This document shows, piece by piece, positions 18,813-26,465 of a DNA stretch of 64,000 nucleotides (position 1 is its first letter; every line of letters starts with the position of its first letter). Under the pieces are notes generated by a model, which saw only the letters and a program-made list of their open reading frames with translations, did no database searches and had not been told where the DNA came from. This DNA comes from Ideonella sp. GTDB taxonomy: Bacteria > Pseudomonadota > Gammaproteobacteria > Burkholderiales > Burkholderiaceae_C. The position numbers were made by a program, and so were the translations under genes. Where the stretch lies: the NCBI GenBank assembly GCA_016721465.1, contig JADKIA010000031.1:124001-188000 (forward strand). The letters run 5' to 3'.

Positions 18813-19861
18813 GCAGCCCGAGTCCATCGACCGTCCATCGGCTGGATCCTCGAGACCGAGCTGCCGCGCACCGTTGGGACGAGTTCGTGATGGCCTGCCC
18901 GCAGGCCACGTTCTTTCACCGCGCAGGCTGGCAGCGCGTCCTGCGCGAGGTCTATCGTCACGATACCCACTTCCTCTACACCGAGCGTGAGGGTCGCGTC
19001 ACGGGTGTGTTGCCGCTGGCGCACGTGCGCAGCCTGCTTTTCGGCAATTCGCTCACGGGGCTGCCCTTTGCGGTGTACGGTGGCGTGGCCGCCGAAACCG
19101 CTGAAGCTGCGAAGGCGCTTGAAGACGAAGCGCAGGCTCTGGCGCGTCGCCTGGGCGTGCCGCACCTGGAGCTGCGGAACGTGCAGCGGCGCCACGAAGA
19201 TTGGCCGGCGCAGGATCTGTACGTCACATTTCGCAAGGACATCCTGCCGGAAGAAGAGGCCAACATGCTGGCCATTCCGCGCAAGCAGCGCGCGATGGTG
19301 CGCAAGGGCATCAAGAACGGCCTCACGGCCGAGATCGACCCGGGCGTGGACCGGTTCTTTGCGCTTTATGCCGACAATGTGCATCGCCACGGCACTCCCG
19401 CGATGCCCAAGCGCTACTTTCAGGCGCTGCGCGACGAGTTTGGCGACGATTGCGAGGTGCTCACGGTGCTGGCGCCGGATGGCAAGCCGCTGTCCAGCGT
19501 GTTGAGCTTCTACTTCCGCGATGAAGTGCTGCCCTATTACGCGGGCGACGACGAAGCCGCGCGTGATCTGGCGGGCAACGACTTCAAGTATTGGGAGCTC
19601 ATGCGCCGGGCGTGTGCGCGCGGCCTGAAGGTGTTCGACTACGGGCGCAGCAAGCTGGGTACCGGCTCGTATTCATTCAAGAAGAACTGGGGCTTCGAGC
19701 CGCAGACGCTGCACTACGAGTACTGTCTGTACAAGCGCGACAGCATTCCGCAGAACAACCCCAACAACGCCAAGTTCAAGCTGCTCATCGAAGCCTGGCG
19801 CCGCATGCCCATCGGGCTGGCCAACTGGCTGGGGCCGTTTATCGTGCGCAGCCTGGGGTAG
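18809..19861 (+). CDS. FemAB family XrtA/PEP-CTERM-associated protein
   Basis: This is a GNAT-fold protein of the FemAB type, 350 residues, which by analogy transfers an aminoacyl or acyl group to a sugar or peptide; the real substrate is not known. The GTG start at 18809 overlaps the deacetylase stop. The motifs are FMACPQATFFHRAGWQRVL-like near the N-terminus (WDEFVMACPQATFFH), RVTGVLPLAHVRSLLFGNS, the basic MLAIPRKQRAMVRKGIKN, and YYAGDDEAARDL with GLKVFDYGRSKLGTGSYSFK near the end. These closely fit TIGR03019. It lies in the core operon 1 base before the next glycosyltransferase. Confidence 0.92.
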   Translation: MSSPSPSTVHRLDPRDRAAAHRWDEFVMACPQATFFHRAGWQRVLREVYRHDTHFLYTEREGRVTGVLPLAHVRSLLFGNSLTGLPFAVYGGVAAETAEAAKALEDEAQALARRLGVPHLELRNVQRRHEDWPAQDLYVTFRKDILPEEEANMLAIPRKQRAMVRKGIKNGLTAEIDPGVDRFFALYADNVHRHGTPAMPKRYFQALRDEFGDDCEVLTVLAPDGKPLSSVLSFYFRDEVLPYYAGDDEAARDLAGNDFKYWELMRRACARGLKVFDYGRSKLGTGSYSFKKNWGFEPQTLHYEYCLYKRDSIPQNNPNNAKFKLLIEAWRRMPIGLANWLGPFIVRSLG

Positions 19862-19862
19862 G

Positions 19863-21103
19863 GTGGTGGCCAACATCCTGTACCTCGTGCACCGCTTGCC
19901 GTATCCGCCCAACAAGGGCGACAAGGTGCGCTCCTATCACTTGCTCAAGCACCTGGCGGCTCGTCACCGGGTCCATCTCGGCACCTTCGTCGACGACGAA
20001 GACGACCTGCAATACCTGGACGTGGTGCGCGCCGAATGCGCGGAGTTGTGCGCCGTGCGACTGCATCCCAGGCCCCCCGGCTGAGGAGCCTCACGGGGCT
20101 GCTGACCGGCCAATCGCTTACTGAGCAGTACTACCGCAACGCCGAGTTGCGGCGCTGGGCCGACGGGCTGATCATGCAAGGCAAGGTCGACGCGGCGGTG
20201 GTCTTTTCGTCGAGCATGGCGCAATACGTCATGCACCACGAGCACCTGCCGTTCCTGGCCGACATGGTCGATGTGGATTCGGCCAAGTGGACTCAATACG
20301 GCGACGCACGCACCTGGCCCCAGTCCTGGCTGTACCGCCGAGAGGGGCGCACGTTGCTGGACTTCGAGCGCCGCGTGGTCAAGCAGGCGCGCCAGTCCTT
20401 TCTGGTCACCGAACGCGAAGTGGCGCTGTTCAACGCGCTGGCGCCCGGCTGCGAGGGCCGCGTGGCGGTGTCGGGCAACGGTGTCAACGCCGAATTCTTC
20501 ACGCCGGACGCGAGCCTGCCGTCGCCCTTCGCGCCGGATGAGACGGCGCTGGTGTTCACTGGCGCCATGGACTATTGGCCCAATGTCGACGCCGTGCGCT
20601 GGTTTGCACAGGACATGCTGCCTGCGCTGCGCGCCAGGCGGCCGAGCCTGCGCTTCCACATCGTTGGGCGCAGCCCCACGCCGGCCGTGCGCGAGCTGGC
20701 CAGCGACGCTGTTGTCGTCACTGGCACCGTGCCAGACGTGCGCCCCTACCTGCAGCACGCAGCGGTGGTCGTAGCGCCTTTGCGTCTGGCGCGTGGCATC
20801 CAGAACAAGGTGCTCGAAGCCATGGCCATGGCGCGTCCGGTGGTGGCGTCGACGTCCTGCCTCGAGCCAATAGATGCCGAGAGAGGCATCGAGATCCTGG
20901 CGGCCTCGACGCCGGTTGAATTTGTCCGCCAGATCGAAGCGCTCCTGGTATCGAACGACCGAGCCACATCGATAGGCGATGCCGCGCGACGTCGCGTGCT
21001 GCAGCGCTACAGCTGGGAGGCCAACCTGCGGGTGATCGATGCCCACCTTTCTCCCCCGCAAGTCCCGACGCGCACATGTCAACCTTTGGCAGCAACAACG
21101 TGA
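19863..21103 (+). CDS. TIGR03087-type PEP-CTERM/XrtA glycosyltransferase (one frameshift)
   Basis: This is a GT4-type glycosyltransferase for repeat-unit assembly. The N-terminal part MVANILYLVHRLPYPPNKGDKVRSYHLLKHLA is diagnostic. The frame breaks in a run of six C (20073-20078); a seventh C gives HPRPPRLRSLTGLLTGQSL and a normal protein of about 413 residues. Later motifs are FTGAMDYWPNVDAVRWF, FHIVGRSPTPAVREL and GIQNKVLEAMAMARPVVA, the GT-B donor site. Start is GTG 19863 or 19866. It overlaps the exosortase gene by 28 bp. Confidence 0.9.
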
Positions 21104-22665
21104 GTGACATCGTTCTGGGCGCCCATCAGCGCACATGGGCTCGGGCTCTGTTTCCGCTTGCCTGTGTGATAGTGGTCTTGTTGACGCTCTATTGGGGCAC
21201 CGCATCCGCCATGGTGACCATTTGGTGGCGGTCCGAGACCTTCACCCATGCCTTCATCGTGCCCCCGATGGTGCTGTGGCTGGCTTGGCGCAAGCGAGCT
21301 GAGTTGGTCAAGATGACGCCGAAGCCGGCGTACTGGTTCTTGCTGCCAATGGCTGCGGTTGCCGGGGCTTGGTTCCTGGGCGAACTGGTTGCCGTCAATG
21401 CAGTGACGCAGCTCGCACTTGTCGCGCTGATGGTGCTGACCGTGCCTGTAGTTCTCGGCACACAGGTGGCGCGTGCTCTGATGTTCCCGCTGGGTTTCGC
21501 GTTCTTTGCTGTTCCCATCGGCGAGTTCGCCCTCCCGGTTCTGATGCAATGGACTGCCGACTTCACCGTGGGCGCGCTTCGCCTGAGCGGTGTGCCGGTC
21601 TTTCGTGAGGGCCTTCGCTTTGTGATCCCGACCGGATCATGGTCCGTGGTCGAGGCCTGCAGTGGAGTGCGTTACCTCATCGCGTCCTTCATGGTTGGCT
21701 CACTCTTTGCCTACTTGAATTACCAGTCCAACAAGCGGCGCTGGATCTTCATGGGGTTGTCGATCCTGGTGCCGATTGTGGCGAATTGGGTACGTGCCTA
21801 CATGATCGTCATGCTCGGCCATCTGTCGAACAACAAGATCGCCACTGGTGTCGACCACCTCATCTATGGCTGGGTGTTCTTTGGCGTCGTGATCATGGCC
21901 TTGTTCACGATTGGAGCTCGCTGGTCCGAGGCCGAGTCGTCCACTCCCGACTGGTCAACCGCGCCAGGGCTGACGAGCGCGTCCAACCATTGGCCGGCCG
22001 CATTGTGGGTAGCGTTGATTGTCGCTGTGCCAATTGGCGGCTTCGTGCACCTGAATCAAGCACGAGAGATTGGCCGCCCGAAGCAGATCACATTGCCCAA
22101 TGTCGTCGCCGGTGGCTGGCACGTGGACGTGGCCGGTGCAGTGGCCTGGGTGCCAGCCTTCGAGAACCCAACGGCAACGGCCCGGCGAGACTACGCAACA
22201 ACCGCTGGAGCCAAGGTCGGTGTACAGGTTGTCTATTTTCAGCAGCAGCGCGAAGAGAGCAAACTGGTCAGTTCGAACAACGCCATCGTCAACGTTGACG
22301 ATCGCTATTGGAATCCCATATCGACCGCCAGCAGGACCTTGAACGCAGTTGACGGGAGGGCACCCGTGGTTGTGCGTGAGACCGTGCTGTTGGCGACGGA
22401 CCAGACTGGACAGGCAACGCGCGAGCGGGTCAAGGTCTGGATGCTGTACTGGGTTGACGGCCAGTGGACCTCCAGCGACCTTCAAGCAAAGGTCAAAGGC
22501 GCATGGGGTCGGTTGAATGGTCGCGGCGACGAAGGGGCGGCTGTGTTGCTCTATGCAACCGACAGCCAAGCCGGCGGCGCTGACGCGGCTCTGTCAGACT
22601 TTTGGCGCGACAACGCAAGCCTGATCGAGGCTCGCCTCGTGGCCGCTCGCGACCGCAAACCCTAA
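21076..22665 (+). CDS. xrtA: Exosortase A fused to EpsI domain
   Basis: This is the membrane transpeptidase-like enzyme that recognises PEP-CTERM tails, cleaves them and is expected to pass the protein to an acceptor. It has 529 residues. Residues about 25-290 contain eight or so membrane segments and the catalytic set: Cys195 in VVEACSGVRYLIAS, Arg240 in NWVRAYMIVML and a His in LGHLSNNK or VDHLIYGW. From about 311 on, an EpsI-type domain follows (WPAALWVALIVAVPIGG, VQVVYFQQQREESKLVSSNN), ending DNASLIEARLVAARDRKP. The fused form is common in Betaproteobacteria. Its only visible substrate in the window is pepA. Confidence 0.96.
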   Translation: MSTFGSNNVSDIVLGAHQRTWARALFPLACVIVVLLTLYWGTASAMVTIWWRSETFTHAFIVPPMVLWLAWRKRAELVKMTPKPAYWFLLPMAAVAGAWFLGELVAVNAVTQLALVALMVLTVPVVLGTQVARALMFPLGFAFFAVPIGEFALPVLMQWTADFTVGALRLSGVPVFREGLRFVIPTGSWSVVEACSGVRYLIASFMVGSLFAYLNYQSNKRRWIFMGLSILVPIVANWVRAYMIVMLGHLSNNKIATGVDHLIYGWVFFGVVIMALFTIGARWSEAESSTPDWSTAPGLTSASNHWPAALWVALIVAVPIGGFVHLNQAREIGRPKQITLPNVVAGGWHVDVAGAVAWVPAFENPTATARRDYATTAGAKVGVQVVYFQQQREESKLVSSNNAIVNVDDRYWNPISTASRTLNAVDGRAPVVVRETVLLATDQTGQATRERVKVWMLYWVDGQWTSSDLQAKVKGAWGRLNGRGDEGAAVLLYATDSQAGGADAALSDFWRDNASLIEARLVAARDRKP

Positions 22666-22676
22666 AGGCCAGTCGC

Positions 22677-23633
22677 ATGCCACTTCGGCTGCCTCTGTCG
22701 TTGTTGTCACCTGCTGGCGCGCGGGGCCGACTGTCCATTCTGATCTTCCACCGCGTGCTGCCAGTGCGTGATCCCCTTTTCCCAAGCGAAGTGATCGCCT
22801 CCGACTTCGAGCGCATCTGTGGTTGGGTGGCTGCGATGTTCAACGTGCTGCCGCTCGACGAGGCCGTAGAGCGGCATGCGAAGGGCAGCCTCCCTTCGCG
22901 TGCGCTCAGCATCACGTTCGATGATGGATATGCGGACAACCACGACGTGGCCATGCCCATTCTAAAGAGGCATGGCCTCACGGCCACGTTCTTCATCGCA
23001 ACTGGTTTTCTGAATGGTGGCCGCATGTGGAACGACACGGTGATCGAGGCGATCCGTCGCACGAATCGAAGCGAGCTTGACCTTCAACCCCTGGGCGTGG
23101 GCGGATTGGGCGTGCTCGACCTGCAGTCGAGCACGCATCGGCGTGCTGCCATCGAGGCGGTCATCTTGAAGATCAAGCACCGTCATCCAAGGGAGCGTCT
23201 GGAACTGGCTCAGGCCGTCGCCGAATCCGCTGAAGCGGCTCTGCCAGCTGATTTGATGATGCGCTCGGACCAAGTCAGCGCCATGCACCGTGGGGGCATG
23301 CAGATCGGTGCCCACACCGTCTCGCACCCGATCCTCGCGTCGCTGCCAGCCCCCGATGCGCGGCAGGAAATCGGTGAAAGTCGCGAATCGCTCGAAGCGA
23401 CCTTGGGCGAACGAGTGTCATTGTTCGCCTACCCGAACGGAAAGCCCGGGCAGGACTACACCGTCGACACTGTGAACGTCGTCCGCGACCTCGGATTCGA
23501 TGCCGCAGTCTGCACTGCGTGGGGCGCGGCCCGACCCGCCACGGACCGCTTCCAATTGCCTCGCTTCACGCCTTGGGACATGCAGAGCACGCGCTTCGGC
23601 CTGCGCATGATGCGCAACCTCTGGTCCACCTGA
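22677..23633 (+). CDS. Polysaccharide deacetylase family protein (NodB)
   Basis: This is a second carbohydrate deacetylase, 318 residues. Start ATG 22677 has AAAGG 9 bases upstream and lies 11 bases after the exosortase stop. Motifs: ILIFHRVLPV at the N-terminus, ITFDDGYADNH (catalytic Asp and metal Asp), QIGAHTVSHPILASL (metal His pair), LFAYPNGKPGQDY and FQLPRFTPWD. No signal peptide is evident, so it may act at the cytoplasmic face or be membrane-associated. It differs from the DUF3473 enzyme in lacking that C-terminal domain; the pair probably act on different sugars or stages. Confidence 0.9.
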   Translation: MPLRLPLSLLSPAGARGRLSILIFHRVLPVRDPLFPSEVIASDFERICGWVAAMFNVLPLDEAVERHAKGSLPSRALSITFDDGYADNHDVAMPILKRHGLTATFFIATGFLNGGRMWNDTVIEAIRRTNRSELDLQPLGVGGLGVLDLQSSTHRRAAIEAVILKIKHRHPRERLELAQAVAESAEAALPADLMMRSDQVSAMHRGGMQIGAHTVSHPILASLPAPDARQEIGESRESLEATLGERVSLFAYPNGKPGQDYTVDTVNVVRDLGFDAAVCTAWGAARPATDRFQLPRFTPWDMQSTRFGLRMMRNLWST

Positions 23634-23749
23634 ACCATCGGCCCGTGCAAATGTTCGCGGGAACACTTGGCATATGGCTAGCGCCATCGCGCCGATGCGG
23701 CTGGCAAGGGCGAAGATAGCGGCTTCTTTGCTGCGAGGGATGCGTTCAA

Positions 23750-25030
23750 ATGACAACGGTCGCTGTGATCGGGCTGGGGTACGTGGGCCTGCCTCTGGTG
23801 GTGGCGTTCGGCAAGCAGATGCGCACCATCGGCTTCGACATCTCGGTGCCCAAGGTCGAATCGTGCCGGCGCGGGGTCGACCCGTCGCGCGAACTGCCCG
23901 ATGCCGAACTCGCCGCGGCCACGCATGCAATCTACGCCTCCGACGGTGGCCTGCTGGCCGAAGCCGACGTCATCATCGTGGCGGTGCCCACGCCGGTGGA
24001 CGATGCGCACATCCCCGACTTCCGCCCCTTGGTGGGCGCCTCTACCAGCGTCGGTCGCCACATGAAGAAGGGCGCTATCGTGGTGTACGAATCCACGGTG
24101 TACCCGGGCGCCACCGAAGACGTGTGCATCCCCGTACTCGAGCGCGAATCGGGCCTCAGGTGGAAGCAGGACTTCTTCGTTGGCTACTCGCCGGAGCGCA
24201 TCAACCCCGGCGACAAGGAGCACACGCTCACAAAGATCCTGAAGATCGTCTCCGGCGACACGCCCGAGACACTGGACAAGGTGGCCGAGGTCTACGAAAA
24301 GATCATCGTGCCGGGCGTGCACCGCGCCTCGTCCATCAAGGTGGCAGAGGCCGCCAAGGTGATCGAGAACACCCAGCGCGACTTGAACATCGCGCTGATG
24401 AACGAGTTGGCCATCATCTTCGACAAGTTGGGCATCGACACTTCCGAGGTGCTGGAGGCCGCTGGTACCAAGTGGAACTTCCTGAAGTTCAAGCCCGGCC
24501 TGGTGGGCGGCCACTGCATTGGCGTCGACCCCTACTATCTGACGCACAAGGCCGAGATGCTGGGCTACCACCCGCAGGTGATCCTGGCCGGCCGGCGCAT
24601 CAACGACAGCATGGGCAAGTTCATCGCCGAGCAGACCATCAAGCACATGATCGCCTCGGGCAGCTACATCAAGGGCGCCCGCGTCAACGTGCTGGGCCTG
24701 ACCTTCAAGGAGAACTGCGGCGACCTGCGCAACAGCAAGGTCATCGACATCATCCAAGAACTCAAGACCTATGGCGTGGAAGTGTTCGTCACCGACCCGC
24801 AGGCCGACGTTGAAGAGGCCATGCACGAGTATGGCGTGCGCCTGTTGTCCTGGGACGAGATGCCCCGCGCCGATGCCATCGTGGCGGCCGTGGCGCACAA
24901 GGAATATGCCGGGCTGAGCGTGGAAGAGTTGGGGCGCAAGCTGGTCAAGGGCGGCGCGTTCATCGATGTGAAGGCAGCATTTGACCCTGAAGCGCTGAAG
25001 ATCGCAGGGTATCGGGTCTGGCGGCTCTGA
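23750..25030 (+). CDS. UDP-N-acetylhexosamine 6-dehydrogenase, TviB/WbpO-like
   Basis: This NAD-dependent enzyme oxidises C6 of a UDP-HexNAc to the uronic acid in two steps. The NAD site is VAVIGLGYVGLPLVVAFG at the N-terminus. VYESTVYPGATE, GYSPERINPGDKEH and EAAKVIENTQRDLNIA are conserved. The catalytic Cys256 lies in GGHCIGVDPYYL. The C-terminal domain carries VLGLTFKENCGDLRNSKV. Length 426 residues matches Vi-type dehydrogenases. GAGGGAT precedes the ATG by 8 bases. With wecB, it implies UDP-GlcNAcA, GalNAcA or ManNAcA; which one cannot be told from sequence. Confidence 0.92.
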   Translation: MTTVAVIGLGYVGLPLVVAFGKQMRTIGFDISVPKVESCRRGVDPSRELPDAELAAATHAIYASDGGLLAEADVIIVAVPTPVDDAHIPDFRPLVGASTSVGRHMKKGAIVVYESTVYPGATEDVCIPVLERESGLRWKQDFFVGYSPERINPGDKEHTLTKILKIVSGDTPETLDKVAEVYEKIIVPGVHRASSIKVAEAAKVIENTQRDLNIALMNELAIIFDKLGIDTSEVLEAAGTKWNFLKFKPGLVGGHCIGVDPYYLTHKAEMLGYHPQVILAGRRINDSMGKFIAEQTIKHMIASGSYIKGARVNVLGLTFKENCGDLRNSKVIDIIQELKTYGVEVFVTDPQADVEEAMHEYGVRLLSWDEMPRADAIVAAVAHKEYAGLSVEELGRKLVKGGAFIDVKAAFDPEALKIAGYRVWRL

Positions 25031-25050
25031 CGTCCCCCGTCCGAGCGAGC

Positions 25051-26202
25051 GTGGCTGCGACGAGGCCGCTGGTGGTCCATGTGGTGTACCGGTTCGACAC
25101 CGGCGGCCTTGAGAACGGTGTTGTGAACCTGATCAACCAAATGGACGAGGGTGCCTACCGGCATGCCGTTGTCGCGTTGACCGAAGTCGCCCCAGGCTTC
25201 AGCCAACGTATTTGTCGGCGCGACGTGCAGTTCGTGGCGCTCCACAAACCGTCCGGGCATGGTCTGCGGCTCTACCCAAGGCTTTTCCGGCTGTTCCGCG
25301 AGTGGCGTCCCGCCATCGTCCACACCCGCAACCTGGCTGCGCTGGAATGCCAGGTGCCGGCCATGCTGGCGGGTGTGCCGGTTCGCATCCATGGCGAGCA
25401 CGGGCGCGATGTGGACGACCTGGACGGCAACAGCGTTCGCCACCAGTGGATGCGGCGAGCCTACCGACCGTTCGTCCACCACTATGTTGCGCTGTCGCGC
25501 GATCTGCGCGACTACCTGGCGCACAAAGTGGGCGTCTCCGCCGATCGGCTGACCGAGATCTGCAACGGCGTGGATACCGATCGCTTTCGCCCGGCATCGG
25601 GCGGGCGTTCCGGCATCGCAGGCTGCCCGTTCAACGATCCGGCACTGTGGCTGGCCGGCACGGTGGGCCGCATGCAGGCGGTGAAGGCTCAAACCATGCT
25701 GGCCCGCGCCTTTGTTCGCGCGCTCGAACTTCAACCGGCGCTGCGCGAGCGGCTGCGCCTGGTGATGGTGGGCGAGGGCCCCCTGCGCACCGAGGCGCAG
25801 GCCATCCTGGACGCAGCAGGTGTGGGCCATCTGGCCTGGCTTCCCGGCGAGCGAACCAATGTGCCCGAGGTCATGCGCGGCCTCGATGGCTTCGTGCTGC
25901 CGTCGCTCGCCGAGGGCATCTCGAACACCATCCTGGAAGCCATGGCCAGCGGCCTGCCAGTGCTGGCCACCAACGTGGGTGGCAATGCCGATCTGATCGT
26001 GGCGGGTGAAACCGGCGCGATCGTTCCTTCGGCAGACGTCGAAGCGCTGGCCGCGGGTCTGCTGCAGATGGCCGGTGACCTCGGGCACTCTGCTGCGCTC
26101 GGCCGGCGCGGGCGTGCCGTCGCCGAGAGGCGCTTCAGCCTGCCAGTGATGGTGGCCGCCTACCAGGGTCTTTACGACCAATTGATCGCACGCCAACACT
26201 GA
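25051..26202 (+). CDS. TIGR03088-type PEP-CTERM/XrtA glycosyltransferase
   Basis: This is a GT4 glycosyltransferase, 383 residues, GTG start at 25051. The N-terminus PLVVHVVYRFDTGGLENGVVNLIN is the family signature. The acceptor half has VHTRNLAALECQVPAMLAGV and RIHGEHGRDVDD. The donor half has GTVGRMQAVKAQTMLARAF, RLVMVGEGPLRTEAQ and LPSLAEGISNTILEAMASG, the E-x7-E motif of GT4. It lies 20 bases after the dehydrogenase, in the same operon. Sugar specificity unknown. Confidence 0.92.
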   Translation: MAATRPLVVHVVYRFDTGGLENGVVNLINQMDEGAYRHAVVALTEVAPGFSQRICRRDVQFVALHKPSGHGLRLYPRLFRLFREWRPAIVHTRNLAALECQVPAMLAGVPVRIHGEHGRDVDDLDGNSVRHQWMRRAYRPFVHHYVALSRDLRDYLAHKVGVSADRLTEICNGVDTDRFRPASGGRSGIAGCPFNDPALWLAGTVGRMQAVKAQTMLARAFVRALELQPALRERLRLVMVGEGPLRTEAQAILDAAGVGHLAWLPGERTNVPEVMRGLDGFVLPSLAEGISNTILEAMASGLPVLATNVGGNADLIVAGETGAIVPSADVEALAAGLLQMAGDLGHSAALGRRGRAVAERRFSLPVMVAAYQGLYDQLIARQH

Positions 26203-26465
26203 GCCGACAACCGTGACGTATGCCGACGCTTGCGCCGTCATCGGGTGATGGTTTGGGCCGTGAAGCTTCCGAGGGCATTGGAATGACTCGAAGCCAAGTT
26301 CAGATCAGAGCCGCTGTGCCGGATGTCATGCCCGCCCTGGATTGATTCATTGCCCATGGCGATCGCCGCGGGCATTTCCAATACCATCCCGCTGCGACAT
26401 CGCCCGCCTGCGCGGGGGCTGTCACGGCCTGTCCACAACGACCCATCCCAAGCCTGACTCTCCCC

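Noticed and set aside
17804..19861. A single 685-codon deacetylase-FemAB fusion protein
   Set aside because: The middle is nonsense, and one extra G explains the joining; two separate genes with GTGA overlap fit better.
23667..23681. Sigma-54-like TGGCAT-N5-TAGC before the dehydrogenase gene
   Set aside because: Keeps GG and GC at the right spacing but misses other consensus bases; too weak to call.
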